The notes under the pieces were generated by a model. That model saw only the letters and a program-made list of their open reading frames with translations, was not told the origin of the DNA and made no database searches. Source: Lactobacillus crispatus (GTDB taxonomy: Bacteria > Bacillota > Bacilli > Lactobacillales > Lactobacillaceae). Taken from it: a stretch of 64,000 nt of DNA. Made by a program: the position numbers and the translations under genes. Shown piece after piece: positions 27,999 through 36,994 of this stretch (positions within the stretch are counted from its first letter, which is position 1; every line of letters begins with the position of its first letter). The DNA lies in assembly GCF_018987235.1 (NCBI RefSeq), contig NZ_CP072197.1:1798001-1862000 (forward strand), in the 5' to 3' direction.

Positions 27999-28658
27999 TT
28001 AATCTAATACGATTGCACCTTGAGTTGCTAAAGTATCACGTACAAGATCCTTAACATCTCTTCTAGCCACCATTCCATCAGTATTTTCAATGTATTCAAC
28101 ATATTGTGGTGACTTGATATGAGCGTCATAAGCCTTGTCATCAAAGTAAACTTCAACGAAGTACCATTCGTTTTCGTTCTTCTTATTGACTCCAGACATC
28201 ATAATTTCCATGCCTGGTTCAGCAGCCATGCTGGTGGTCATTTCTTTCTTAACTTCATGTGCAAACTTTTCTGCGTCTTCAGGCTTAACTTCAACCTTAA
28301 CCAAGCGCATAACAAAGTTGTCGGCATGGTCATTCAAAGCATCATGAGCCTTGGTAGTAATTACCTCAGGCTTCAATTCAATAATTTCCTTGTCAGTGGA
28401 AATCTTGTTAATAGTTTCCGCAAAATTGTCGGCATGTGCTGCTGCAATGTGCAAATCTTCTGCCAAGCTATTCCGGAACAATTCGATTTCGTAATTGTCT
28501 TCACCATGAGCATCGTCATGTGCGCTTCCAATTAACAAAGTTCCTTCTTCAGCTGGAATTGAGTTGTGCATGTTATTTTCAACTTCACGGATATATTCAC
28601 CGCGATCGTTTTCCTTGATATTTAATTTAGTAATTCTAAAAATTGGTGTTTCATCCAT
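27999..28658 (-). CDS. Tandem ABM-domain protein (antibiotic biosynthesis monooxygenase fold)
   Basis: A 219-residue acidic protein made of two ferredoxin-like ABM domains (about residues 5-100 and 112-205). The second shows the usual pattern KVEVKPEDAEKFAHEVK .. EPGMEIMMSGVNKKNENEWYFV .. EVYFDDKAYDAHIKSPQYVEY. Such proteins are putative quinol or heme-related monooxygenases or stress proteins; no substrate can be inferred here. It stands alone with its own terminator. Confidence 0.75.
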   Translation of the reverse strand: MDETPIFRITKLNIKENDRGEYIREVENNMHNSIPAEEGTLLIGSAHDDAHGEDNYEIELFRNSLAEDLHIAAAHADNFAETINKISTDKEIIELKPEVITTKAHDALNDHADNFVMRLVKVEVKPEDAEKFAHEVKKEMTTSMAAEPGMEIMMSGVNKKNENEWYFVEVYFDDKAYDAHIKSPQYVEYIENTDGMVARRDVKDLVRDTLATQGAIVLD

Positions 28659-28726
28659 TTTTCTTGCCTCGTACTATAATCTTTCCACACCTATCATTAT
28701 AAACTAATGCAGAAAAATAAAAGCCC

Positions 28727-29317
28727 CTATTCACCAGTTATTTGATCAATTTTAACCGCTTTAGCTGGCCATTCAGTCCGTACATATTCCAATGTACTGC
28801 CTTCATTGCTAGTTAACTGCACAAAAGAACAATTGGGCAGACCTAAAAATTCACGATGGTTAGTTTTTTCATTAATGTATTGCGACAAACTATCGCCATG
28901 ACCAACAACTAAAATATTATCGCCATCTTGTGCATCCCGCATGATCAAGTTAATCCCGCGCTCCATTCGTTCAACTACCTCATGATTATCTTCCACGCGA
29001 AATTTGCCCAAACGATGCAGCGGCCAAAGTAGCACATTGCGTGCCTCAAAAGCGCCATAGCTTTTCTCTTTTAATTCCTTTAATCGAACATACTCCATCT
29101 CAGGCCCAGCAATAATCTCTAAAGTATCACTTGCCCTTTCTTGGGGTGAGCAATATGCTCTAGCAAAATTAATTCCCTGATCTTGAAAATAATCCCGCAC
29201 GGCTTCCGCCTGCTTAATGCCTAATGGTGTTAGCGCTGAATCACAGCTCCCCTGCATGCGGTGTCCTTTATTAAACCAAGTTTGACCATGCCTAACTAAA
29301 TATAAATTAATTGCCAT
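28727..29317 (-). CDS. Histidine phosphatase family protein (copy 2 of tandem pair)
   Basis: A 196-residue branch-1 phosphatase: LVRHGQTWFNKGHRMQGSCD with the phospho-accepting His at about residue 10, YCSPQERASDTLEII, and VVGHGDS carrying the second catalytic His. It lies 6 bp after a paralogue of the same size and layout, a tandem duplication. Substrates could be phosphoglycerate, sugar phosphates or nucleotides; the family is too broad to say. Confidence 0.87.
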   Translation of the reverse strand: MAINLYLVRHGQTWFNKGHRMQGSCDSALTPLGIKQAEAVRDYFQDQGINFARAYCSPQERASDTLEIIAGPEMEYVRLKELKEKSYGAFEARNVLLWPLHRLGKFRVEDNHEVVERMERGINLIMRDAQDGDNILVVGHGDSLSQYINEKTNHREFLGLPNCSFVQLTSNEGSTLEYVRTEWPAKAVKIDQITGE

Positions 29318-29323
29318 TTCGTC

Positions 29324-29899
29324 TTACTTTAAACCCTCTGCTGGCCACACGTATGAATCAAAATGGATCTTTTTACCATCAACTGTTAGCTTCACGATTG
29401 AAGCATTGCCAAAACCGCCAAAGTTCTTATTCTCGGTAGCATCGCGCACAAACTTAGCTAAAATATCACCATGTCCTACAACTAAAGCAGTTTGACCATC
29501 CTCTAAGCCGCTTAAAATCTCGACTACTGCACGGTGCATTCTAGCAACAACGTCTTCGTCTTTTTCCATAGTTGGGTCTACGTTAGGATTATTATAATTC
29601 CAAGGCAATAAGAACTCATCACGACCTTCAAAAATGCCATAACATTTTTCTCGTAGGTCTTTTAAACGCGTATAAGGCATTTGATGATCAGTAATAATTT
29701 CCAAAGTATCGCAAGCACGCTCTTGGGTTGATGAAAAAGCTTTGTCAAAATGAATACCCTGCTTTTTAAAATAATCGCGGGCCATTTCAACCTGGCGGAT
29801 GCCTCTTTCATTCAATGGTGAATCACAACGTCCCTGAACTTTATGGTAATAGTTAAAATAAGTTTGTCCATGGCGGACTAAATATAAAGTTTTTGTCAT
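29324..29899 (-). CDS. Histidine phosphatase family protein (copy 1 of tandem pair)
   Basis: A 191-residue paralogue of the downstream gene, with LVRHGQTYFNYYHKVQGRCD, FSSTQERACDTLEII and VVGHGDI. All catalytic residues (RHG, Arg of QERA, distal GHG) are present, so both copies should be active. The two are clearly related but well diverged, meaning the duplication is old. Confidence 0.87.
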   Translation of the reverse strand: MTKTLYLVRHGQTYFNYYHKVQGRCDSPLNERGIRQVEMARDYFKKQGIHFDKAFSSTQERACDTLEIITDHQMPYTRLKDLREKCYGIFEGRDEFLLPWNYNNPNVDPTMEKDEDVVARMHRAVVEILSGLEDGQTALVVGHGDILAKFVRDATENKNFGGFGNASIVKLTVDGKKIHFDSYVWPAEGLK

Positions 29900-29936
29900 A
29901 TTTTCCTCGCTAAATCGTTTTTTCCTTTATCTTATC

Positions 29937-29963
29937 AAAAAAGCACGCGTCGTGCGTGCTTTC
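29937..29963. terminator. Terminator after the surface CAP/SEC10-type gene
   Basis: Near-perfect stem AAGCACGC / GCGTGCTT with flanking A- and T-runs. Confidence 0.85.
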
Positions 29964-29975
29964 ATATTTTTTTCG

Positions 29976-31040
29976 TTAAATTTTGAAGTTCTTGTTGTAT
30001 TCACTCGAATTTACAACAAAACTTGGCACACTAATGAAGTGCATTGAGTAAATATTGCCAGTCTTGGAAATGCTAAAGCCATAATAATTGTAGTCCCCAT
30101 CATGACGTGAGCCCTGTGTATTAAATAAATCACCGGCATGCTCCCATTCGCGGTAAAGGCTCTTATCATTACGCTGATTTTCCCCAGCTCCTGCAAAGCC
30201 AAAGATCATTTGCTTCAAGCCAAAGTAAATATTCCGCTTCATTTCAGCCATAGACATAATCTTCTTATTAGTAGAAAAACCAGCCATATCTTCGACATAA
30301 TTATCGTTTAATTCTAAGCCATGTTTTTTGCAAGCCCGTACAATTCCGGCAACATAGTGATCGCCATCTTTGATACTCTTGCCATTTTGCTCGTATTCTT
30401 GCGCAATTGAATTAGCTAAGGACTCTACTCCAGAACTATAAACCCACGGCTTCAAACCTAATTGACTACGAGCGCTATTAATTAGGCGCAAAGAGAATTC
30501 TGCCAGTTCTTTTTGCTCACTAGCGGAAAGATCAGCAGGATTAATCATCTTTTGATCGGCTTTGCTTTCACCTGAGCTAACACGTGAAAAGTCGTTTTGT
30601 TCCATTCCTTTCATGCAAGCCTGAATAAAACTAGCACTTGGCTTCCCCTTATATGCTTGCAATAAACTAGCTTTTGTATAGCCGCTCGGCATCTTCATTG
30701 TAGCTGTTACATAATTCTGTGTTGCAGCAGTCTTTTTAACGAATTTGGCATTTTTAGCTAATAGCCATTGAGAGTTATTTCCAATCTTATAAGCCAAATA
30801 TTTTTTCTTTCCCAGCTTCAAATACTTTTTAGCAGAATAAGAATACTCTCTTTTAGCTACAGCATAATACTTAGACTTCTTGCCCTTATTTGTATAAAGT
30901 CTAACTTTCTTAGTTCCTTTAACCTGAACTTTTCCCTTAACTGCTGCTTGAACCGTTTGTGGTGTCGTTTCGTGTATTACACTAGCCGTCCCCATCAGGC
31001 AAACACTAGTCAACAAAGTCACAATTAATTTTTGCTTCAT
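29976..31040 (-). CDS. Secreted SLAP / SEC10-PgrA domain protein
   Basis: A 354-residue exported protein. A signal peptide (MKQKLIVTLLTSVCLMGTAS, cleaved near VQAA) is followed by an SLAP-like wall-binding module of Lys/Tyr-rich repeats (VRLYTNKGKKSKYYAV, YLKLGKKKYLAYKIG) and a C-terminal domain (SLRLINSARSQLGLKPWVYS, GENQRNDKSLYREWEHAGDL) like the SEC10/PgrA surface-exclusion and CAP superfamily. It should bind the wall like an S-layer associated protein. The function of the domain in non-conjugating cells is unclear. Confidence 0.8.
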   Translation of the reverse strand: MKQKLIVTLLTSVCLMGTASVIHETTPQTVQAAVKGKVQVKGTKKVRLYTNKGKKSKYYAVAKREYSYSAKKYLKLGKKKYLAYKIGNNSQWLLAKNAKFVKKTAATQNYVTATMKMPSGYTKASLLQAYKGKPSASFIQACMKGMEQNDFSRVSSGESKADQKMINPADLSASEQKELAEFSLRLINSARSQLGLKPWVYSSGVESLANSIAQEYEQNGKSIKDGDHYVAGIVRACKKHGLELNDNYVEDMAGFSTNKKIMSMAEMKRNIYFGLKQMIFGFAGAGENQRNDKSLYREWEHAGDLFNTQGSRHDGDYNYYGFSISKTGNIYSMHFISVPSFVVNSSEYNKNFKI

Positions 31041-31201
31041 AGCTGTTCCACTTTCTGTATGTTTTGATTATTAATATTTGTTATTTAAATTATATCGTAA
31101 TTATTTAATTAAAAAAATCAAAAAGAGACACACTATCATTTTGACAGCATGCCTCCTTTAAGTTAGTTTGATTTTATTTAGTTTTGAAAAGAGGTTTATT
31201 T

Positions 31202-31873
31202 TTAGTACCAGCCGTTTGCTTGCCAGAATGCCTTAGCAGCAGTCCATGAGCCATAACGACCTTTGACATAGTTATCAGCTACTCGCTCTTGGTTAGCTGC
31301 TGAATAGTCACCATTCAAGTATGAAGCTGAAAGTTGGTATTTACCAACGTATTGACCATTTGAAGCACCGTATGAGCCACCAGATTCTCTACCGGCAATC
31401 CATTCCTTAGCACTAGCTTCTGAACCACTTACAGTTGAAGTAGTAGTTTGAGTGTTGGTGTTATTTGCTGCAGTAGTAGTTGCTGCAGAATTAGTATTTT
31501 CAGTTTGAGTTTGGTGTTGTACTGGAGCTTGGGTCACAGCAGCTTGAGTGTGGTAGCCGCGAGTTACATACTTAGCACGAACCCATTGGTTCTTGCCTAA
31601 GTCATACCACTTGTGACCTTTGGCATCGTAAGCAGTCTTAATTACTTTCCATGAGGTGTTGCTTGCCAAAGTTTGGCCAGTAGCCTCTGGCTTCTTGTAG
31701 CTGTTGTAAACAGTGATTGCGTTGTCTGAAATGTTCTTAACTGTTACAACATCTGTATCGTTTTCTACAATAGCAGCTTGAGCAGTATTAGTGTTGTTAT
31801 TAGCTGCTACTAAACCTGTAACTGATAAAGCAGTTACTGCAATTGACTTAACTAAGATAGATTTAATTTTCAA
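31202..31873 (-). CDS. apf: Aggregation-promoting factor-like surface protein
   Basis: A 223-residue secreted protein: signal peptide to about residue 33, an SH3-like or SLAP-like segment (VTVKNISDNAITVYNSYKKP, WYDLGKNQWVRAKYV), a Thr/Asn/Gln linker, and the C-terminal Apf domain AKEWIAGRESGGSYGASNGQ ... GKYQLSASYLNGDYSAANQE. The last domain resembles a lysozyme-like fold with a Glu in the ESGG motif. Apf proteins affect cell shape and aggregation. The 366-bp gap upstream holds its AT-rich promoter region and no other gene. Confidence 0.92.
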   Translation of the reverse strand: MKIKSILVKSIAVTALSVTGLVAANNNTNTAQAAIVENDTDVVTVKNISDNAITVYNSYKKPEATGQTLASNTSWKVIKTAYDAKGHKWYDLGKNQWVRAKYVTRGYHTQAAVTQAPVQHQTQTENTNSAATTTAANNTNTQTTTSTVSGSEASAKEWIAGRESGGSYGASNGQYVGKYQLSASYLNGDYSAANQERVADNYVKGRYGSWTAAKAFWQANGWY

Positions 31874-32177
31874 AAAAATTCTCTCCTTAAAATTTTAAAA
31901 GTCATAAGTAACGAATTTTCACCTTATTCGTCCGTCCCATTCAATTGACACAGCATATACTACCTTGCTTAAATTGCAGAACTATAACAGGAATATCACC
32001 TGCAGATTAAGAAACTATTGCAAAGTATGACAAAATTGTAACAATTGTAATATTTATGTAAATTTATTCAGATGATACAAAACCGCATCAGATCGCCATT
32101 TAACGCGATTTTTAATTTTTATTTGCTATGTGCAAAAGCTTGTTCGCATTTAATATATTGAAACACTTTTGCAAAAC

Positions 32178-32208
32178 GAAAAAAGAAAGAGTTTCCTCTT
32201 TCTTTTTT
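32178..32208 (-). terminator. Terminator after the PTS IIC pseudogene
   Basis: Stem AAAAGAAAGAG / CTCTTTCTTTT with T-run on both strands. Confidence 0.8.
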
Positions 32209-32240
32209 AATTCTCACAAATTTTTTATTAATTTATTCCA

Positions 32241-33057
32241 TTATTCTGCCTTATCCTCTTCTATAAGTTGACGTTTATTAAGTGCCACAATAAATGGCAG
32301 GTAAATCAAAATGTCTAAGATAATATTGATTACTTGCAACATTGAGCCCGCAATACTGCCTGTTGCCAAAAAACCTGAAATAATTGGCGGCATTGTCCAA
32401 GGAATTACAGTCCCATTACATAATGGAACTAAGCCTAGGTTCATTGCACAATAAGTGGTAATCGCATTTACCATTGGCGCAATCATAAGCTGAAAAACTC
32501 TTAGCTACAGCAGGTGGCACAGTAGCTGGCATTTTAATTTGGATATTATGATTAATAAACCATTGGAAAATCCATGCACTTAGGAGACCAAAGATAATAG
32601 CTACAAATAATCCTCTACTACCTAAGTAAGTGTAAGGGAAGCCTTCAACTGGAACTTTATCTCCACTCATAATACTTGGCGTCAAAATGAAGAATACAGA
32701 TGCAGAAACAATTCCGGCAGAAACACCATCTGTCTTATATTGATTAGCATAACTCCAAGCAATTCCAAAAGCTGCAATTAAGCCCATGATCCCAAAGGAG
32801 CCATTAGTAATCTTGGCTAAAATCTGTGCCAGGCTTATACCATGAACAGCCGTTTTTGATAGCCAATCAGACCAACCGGCAACTGGAAATGAATTAATGA
32901 TCATGAATAATGATCCTACAATAATTAACGGCATAGCCATGGCGATACCGTCACGAACAGCAATTAAAGGTTTAAAACTGCCTATTTTAGCGGCTACAGG
33001 CATAATGTGTTTGTTAACAAACGCATTCAAACCTCCGCTCGATTTACTATTAGCCAT
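32241..33057 (-). pseudogene. Decayed PTS lactose/cellobiose-type EIIC
   Basis: The first frame (33057 down to about 32490) encodes the N-terminal 190 residues of an EIIC (MPLIIVGSLFMIINSFPV, ILTPSIMSG, YLGSRGLFVAIIFGLLSAW, MPATVPPAVAKSFSA). The frame then shifts and the last 81 residues follow as MIAPMVNAITTYCAMNLGLV, IPWTMPPIISGFLATG. Roughly 130-150 central residues, including the sugar-binding region, are deleted. A proper ribosome site (AGAGGGAAT) and terminator remain, so the mRNA may still be made, but no working permease. Confidence 0.85.
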
Positions 33058-33099
33058 AATAATTCCCTCTTCAATCTAAAAATGAGCTCGTGTTTCTTT

Positions 33100-33109
33100 G
33101 GTATATACC
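33100..33109. promoter_or_regulatory. Possible GntR-type operator upstream of the PTS pseudogene
   Basis: The perfect palindrome GGTATATACC, 43 bp upstream of the EIIC start, resembles sites of BglR/TreR-like GntR repressors. It is short, so this is only a hint. Confidence 0.3.
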
Positions 33110-33275
33110 TTTTGTAATATAATAATATCATGAAAGCGATTTTATTACTACTATTTTCAAAGATAATTTTTTGCTTATATTTTTAACCAAAGATTGATTA
33201 ACAAAATATTGCAGTTATGGCTGTAAGTGCTATAGTTTACATGTAATCATAAAAATAAAGCGAGGAAATAAAATT

Positions 33276-33392
33276 ATGGCTAAATACGAAGTAAAGTTAA
33301 GCGAAGAAGATTTACAAATGATCAAAGATTGTCATTCAAAGAACCCTTCAATCATGAAGGCTATGAACGAAGCAAAGAAAGTCGAAGATTAA
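33276..33392 (+). CDS. 38-residue charged protein, unknown
   Basis: ATG after GCGAGGAAATAAAATT; product MAKYEVKLSEEDLQMIKDCH, then SKNPSIMKAMNEAKKVED. It is soluble, helical in look, and followed at once by a terminator. Good ribosome site, tight terminator and plausible codon use argue for a real gene. No family is recognised. Confidence 0.65.
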   Translation: MAKYEVKLSEEDLQMIKDCHSKNPSIMKAMNEAKKVED

Positions 33393-33414
33393 GCAAATTT
33401 TGATCTCTAAATCG

Positions 33415-33444
33415 AAAAAAGGCGTCCGCAAGGGATGCTTTTTT
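33415..33444. terminator. Terminator between the small gene and the phosphoesterase gene
   Basis: GCGTCC / GGATGC stem (one G-U pair) flanked by A6 and T6; shared by convergent genes. Confidence 0.65.
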
Positions 33445-34315
33445 ATTGGTTTTCAAATCTTGTACCGTGGGGATGCTTCCAGTTATAAACACGGACTATT
33501 TTACCCATGCCATCTAGCACTACAACATTCCCATCATTATGTGGATAAATCAATGGATCAGAGTGTGAACCACCGTCAGTAAAAATTCTTGCTGGCTCAC
33601 CTGGGTATTGCACTGTTCTAACGATACAATCATCAATCGATAGCCGCCTCATTTGTCGACCATCATCATATTTTCCTTCTAAAGCAGCTGTTGGCGTATG
33701 ACCAGTCACAATTGTTTTGCCCGTTTTGTTATGAGCCATCATTTTCAATAAGGAATCGGAATACCAATATTTATCTCGCGCCCAAATACGGTAAAAATCA
33801 TAGTCAAATTTCAAGCCATACTCTATCTCAGAGTAAGTTTCCGGATCATTATACTGTTCATCTGGCCGCACACCCGCATGAACAAAAATCAAGTGTGGCG
33901 TTTCATACATAATAGGACAGCCTTTTAGAAAGCGATAATACTCACTATCACGCAACTCATCAGGCAAAACTGTACTGCCGAACAGACTAACTAGGCTCTT
34001 GCCACCACCGTTATAAAACCAAATGCCATCTTGATGTTCCTGCTTCTCCGCAAAATTGAGTAACATTTGCTCATGATTACCCAGTAGTACGATTGCTCCT
34101 TCGCTTTTTTGTTCAATTAAATAATCCAATACTTCTTTCACATGCTCGCGGCCATCAACATAGTCACCGCCCGCAACTAATTGTGCTTCTGGAAAATCTG
34201 CTGTTGCCTGCTTGATTAAGTCTAAGGTTTCTAAGTTGCCATGAATATCAGAAATGAAGATATAGTTCTCCTTTACTCGATCATCCAACAGCGTTCGATT
34301 GATAATTTTTTTCAT
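33443..34315 (-). CDS. Metallophosphoesterase (Ser/Thr phosphatase-like)
   Basis: A 290-residue calcineurin-like phosphoesterase with the full metal-site set: FISDIHGNLETL, GGDYVDGREH, LLGNHEQML and TGHTPT. This pattern is shared by PPP-type protein phosphatases and by diadenosine tetraphosphate hydrolase (ApaH)-like enzymes. Monocistronic. The physiological substrate is not readable. Confidence 0.88.
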   Translation of the reverse strand: MKKIINRTLLDDRVKENYIFISDIHGNLETLDLIKQATADFPEAQLVAGGDYVDGREHVKEVLDYLIEQKSEGAIVLLGNHEQMLLNFAEKQEHQDGIWFYNGGGKSLVSLFGSTVLPDELRDSEYYRFLKGCPIMYETPHLIFVHAGVRPDEQYNDPETYSEIEYGLKFDYDFYRIWARDKYWYSDSLLKMMAHNKTGKTIVTGHTPTAALEGKYDDGRQMRRLSIDDCIVRTVQYPGEPARIFTDGGSHSDPLIYPHNDGNVVVLDGMGKIVRVYNWKHPHGTRFENQ

Positions 34316-34456
34316 TTCATACTACCCCATGGGCTAAATTAAACTAACATTCTTTTCTTAATTATAGCAGATGTACACTGGTTCTTTTTCTATGTAATCC
34401 TAAAATTAACCTCCGGCAAAAAAAGGCTACAATAGATATGAAAAGAAGTGATTGCA

Positions 34457-34657
34457 ATGTTTAATGAAGAAAATGCAATTGATGCAAAGGACTTACATGT
34501 TGATTCTTTCAAATATCAATCAACTGAAGACATGCCATCTGATGCTTATTCTAGCTGGGAAGAAAAACATCCAAACGCCAGGGTATTCAAGCTTGAATTT
34601 CGCAACATCGGCGAAAGCAATGAATGGCAGGAAATGATCATTATCTACACTGAATAA
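34457..34657 (+). CDS. 66-residue acidic protein, unknown
   Basis: ATG at 34457 is preceded by AGAAGTGA at good spacing. The product is acidic and soluble (MFNEENAIDAKDLHVDSFKY ... EFRNIGESNEWQEMIIIYTE). A strong terminator follows directly. I know no function; it looks like a small conserved lactobacillar protein. Confidence 0.65.
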   Translation: MFNEENAIDAKDLHVDSFKYQSTEDMPSDAYSSWEEKHPNARVFKLEFRNIGESNEWQEMIIIYTE

Positions 34658-34659
34658 AT

Positions 34660-34705
34660 AAAAAGTGGAAGAACTCCAAGCCTAGTGTGTTTCTTCCACC
34701 TTTTT
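34660..34705. terminator. Bidirectional terminator of two small genes
   Basis: Stem AAAGTGGAAGAA / TTCTTCCACCTTT with a 16-base loop, between the convergent ends of the 66- and 76-residue protein genes. Confidence 0.8.
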
Positions 34706-34934
34706 ACTTATTTTGATTTTCTTTTTCCTTCAATTTGTGCAGAATCCGTTCATTTTCCTTAGTACGTTTTTCAACTGCTGCATCGATGATCGAATCAAAC
34801 CAATGATTATCAGAATCATCGCTTGTTTGATCCTTCTTTTGAGGACTTTCATTTTTTACACGTTTGTCAGTTTCTTCATTAATAATGGAATCCAGCCAAT
34901 CAAAATTATCTGGATCATGGCTCTTATCAGTCAT
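34704..34934 (-). CDS. 76-residue highly charged protein, unknown
   Basis: The product has two copies of a short motif, FDWLDSIINEETDKRVKNE and NHWFDSIIDAAVEKRTKENE, a pair of amphipathic helices separated by a Lys/Asp/Gln linker. No signal or membrane segment. GGAGGAAAAATA precedes the ATG. The internal duplication makes a real gene likely; function unknown. Confidence 0.65.
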   Translation of the reverse strand: MTDKSHDPDNFDWLDSIINEETDKRVKNESPQKKDQTSDDSDNHWFDSIIDAAVEKRTKENERILHKLKEKENQNK

Positions 34935-35030
34935 TTATTTTTCCTCCATTTTTGATTTAAATTAATTTATTTACTATTCTTTTTGACTATAATTGAGTTA
35001 ACAAGATGAAACAAGAAAGAAGTGTTCGAA

Positions 35031-35426
35031 ATGAAAATTACATTCACTGACAAGGCGCTTGACTACTTAAAAAGACGCGAAATCTTGAATAAAATTCTAA
35101 TTTTAATCGCCGACGATGGTGGTGGTAAATATTCTATCAAAGGCGGCGGTTGTGCAATTGGCAGTCACTTTTCCATTATTTATGTAGACAAAGTTGATCC
35201 TGATTATCCAATCAAATTTGAAAATAACCAAGGAATCAATATTTACACTTCTAAATACGACACCACAATGATGGGACCAAATTTAGTGGTTGACTACGCC
35301 AATGCATCCCTCAACTTAAAGAGTGACGAAGGATTGCTTGATGGCGGCGTTGATATCGGCAATGGCGCCGAGTTAATTAAAGCTCAAAAGAATGTAAAAA
35401 TGACCGGCGTTGAATGGCGTTGCTAG
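35031..35426 (+). CDS. HesB/IscA-like iron-sulfur biosynthesis family protein
   Basis: A 131-residue protein starting MKITFTDKALDYLKRREILN with a KGGGCAIGSHFSIIYVDKVD core, similar to the lactobacillar HesB-like family annotated as iron-sulfur cluster biosynthesis proteins. Only two cysteines are present (one in GGGC, one at the C-terminal end), not the three of A-type carriers, so a carrier role is doubtful. ATG at 35031 is chosen; the in-frame GTG at 35022 has no spacing to the ribosome site. Confidence 0.7.
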   Translation: MKITFTDKALDYLKRREILNKILILIADDGGGKYSIKGGGCAIGSHFSIIYVDKVDPDYPIKFENNQGINIYTSKYDTTMMGPNLVVDYANASLNLKSDEGLLDGGVDIGNGAELIKAQKNVKMTGVEWRC

Positions 35427-35440
35427 ATTAAGATGATCAG

Positions 35441-35477
35441 AAAAGACAGTAGTTTGAAATCAACTACTGTCTTTTTT
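35441..35477. terminator. Bidirectional terminator before the acetyltransferase gene end
   Basis: Perfect stem AAAAGACAGTAGTT / AACTACTGTCTTTT with T-runs, shared by two convergent genes. Confidence 0.88.
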
Positions 35478-36080
35478 CTATAGAAATTGACCACTATTAG
35501 GATCGAATCCAGTACGATCTGTCGCGGTAATCTTTCTAATTACCTTGCATGGATTCCCCGCTGCAATTACATTATCTGGGATGTCATTCACAACTACACT
35601 GCCTGCACCAATAATTGAATTACGTCCAATAATTGTATCTGGAGTTACGCTAACCCCGGCACCTAGCCAGACATTGTCACCAATGCCGATCGAATGTGCA
35701 ACACAGCCACCGGCTTTTCGCTCGGCTGGATCAAATAAATGGTTGCTGGTATACAAGCCAACCTTAGGACCAAATAAAACATTGTTTCCAATATAAACAG
35801 GCGCACCATCTAAAATCGTGCAGTCATAGTTGGCATAAAAGTTATCCCCGACATGAATATTTTGTCCGAATTCGCAACGAAAATTAGGATTTACGAAGGG
35901 ATGCTCACCTGTTGAACCAAAGAGTTCTTTGATTAATATTTCTTTTTTAGCGTGATCATTCTCATTATTAATATTATTGGTCTTCAAGGTAGCAAGGTCT
36001 CTCAAGGTGTCAAGGCGAGGATCCGCATCATTATAAGGACGACCAGTTGCCATGTAATTAAATTTTGTTCTAAGCGACAT
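35478..36080 (-). CDS. Sugar O-acetyltransferase (maltose/galactoside type)
   Basis: A 200-residue left-handed beta-helix acetyltransferase. The N-terminal Mac domain (MATGRPYNDADPRLDTLRDL), the helix repeats (IHVGDNFYANYDCTIL), the catalytic His in LYTSNHLFDPAERKAGG, and IGRNSIIGAGSVVVNDIPDN are all there. It transfers acetyl from acetyl-CoA to sugars such as maltose or galactosides, perhaps as detoxification. Confidence 0.92.
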   Translation of the reverse strand: MSLRTKFNYMATGRPYNDADPRLDTLRDLATLKTNNINNENDHAKKEILIKELFGSTGEHPFVNPNFRCEFGQNIHVGDNFYANYDCTILDGAPVYIGNNVLFGPKVGLYTSNHLFDPAERKAGGCVAHSIGIGDNVWLGAGVSVTPDTIIGRNSIIGAGSVVVNDIPDNVIAAGNPCKVIRKITATDRTGFDPNSGQFL

Positions 36081-36220
36081 GATTCTTTCCTTTCATTAGT
36101 TCTTCTATTTTTATTATAGAAAAGAAAAAGCGCTTTCGCATGTTTGACGCATAATATTTAGCACACTAGCCCTAATCTTATTGCTTATTCTATAATGGTA
36201 AAAAAGAAAGGATTAAAGCC

Positions 36221-36628
36221 ATGAAAAACTTCAACAAATTTACCGCTAAATTTGCTCGCCTTTTACAGAATCTACTAGTAGTCGCAATTGGTTTACTCGG
36301 GATTATTCTGATCATACTCTTATTCCGCGATCTAATTCCACTTTGCCAATCATTATTTTCAACTAAGATCGAAGAAAGCAACTCCGAGATTATGTCAGAA
36401 ATTATCGTTTTCTTCCTCTTCTTTGAATTTACTGCAATGATTATTTCAGCCTTGCGTCATCACGGTCACACTAGCATCAATTTTCTATTGGGCTTAGGTG
36501 TTACTGCGCTAATTCGCAGTCTGATTACTTCTCATAGTAACATTTGGAGTACGCTTGCCACTTCTGCTTCAATTTTAGTACTAGTAATCGCAATGATTAT
36601 TTTCAATAAAAATCTGCGTAATATGTAA
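36221..36628 (+). CDS. PsiE-like membrane protein
   Basis: A 135-residue protein with four membrane segments and the PsiE-family pattern FFLFFEFTAMIISALRHHGH, followed by GLGVTALIRSLI and LVLVIAMIIFN. PsiE homologues are phosphate-starvation induced in enterobacteria; in lactobacilli the role is unknown. AAAGAAAGGATTAAAGCC sets the start; a strong terminator follows. Confidence 0.75.
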   Translation: MKNFNKFTAKFARLLQNLLVVAIGLLGIILIILLFRDLIPLCQSLFSTKIEESNSEIMSEIIVFFLFFEFTAMIISALRHHGHTSINFLLGLGVTALIRSLITSHSNIWSTLATSASILVLVIAMIIFNKNLRNM

Positions 36629-36675
36629 AAACTGTATCACTCTAGGCTAATGTCATTGGAGTGATACAGTTTTTT
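36627..36675 (+). terminator. Terminator of the psiE-like gene
   Basis: Perfect stem AAACTGTATCACTC / GAGTGATACAGTTT followed by T6. Confidence 0.88.
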
Positions 36676-36847
36676 GTTTTACTAATTAACTTTGCACCAT
36701 GAACTCATTAAGTTGTTTCTTAGAAAAAACATTGCCATATCTGCATACTACGTTTCCTTTCATTATTGAACGTAATTCATACAACCAAAAAAAGCATCAT
36801 TTATTAACAATATTGAAAATAAATAATGCTTTTTAGTAATACTCTGA

Positions 36848-36920
36848 TGCTGAATGCCAGAGTCGAACTGGCGACCTTCTCTTTACGAGGGAGATGCTCT
36901 ACCAACTGAGCTAATTCAGC
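36848..36920 (-). tRNA. tRNA-Thr (anticodon CGT)
   Basis: Acceptor GCTGAAT/ATTCAGC, D arm GCTCAGTTGGTAGAGC, anticodon loop CTCGTAA (CGT) and T arm GCCAGTTCGACTCTGGC. The anticodon stem has one C-A mismatch next to the loop. Single tRNA gene. Confidence 0.9.
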
Positions 36921-36994
36921 GACCTCACAACAAATGAATTATACCAAAACAACGCACCGGGTGCAATCACCACAGCATTATTCTTGTTGCAATT

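Noticed and set aside
32241..32486. An independent 81-residue membrane protein gene
   Set aside because: It aligns in pattern with the C-terminus of the PTS IIC whose N-terminus is just upstream, so it is part of a decayed gene.
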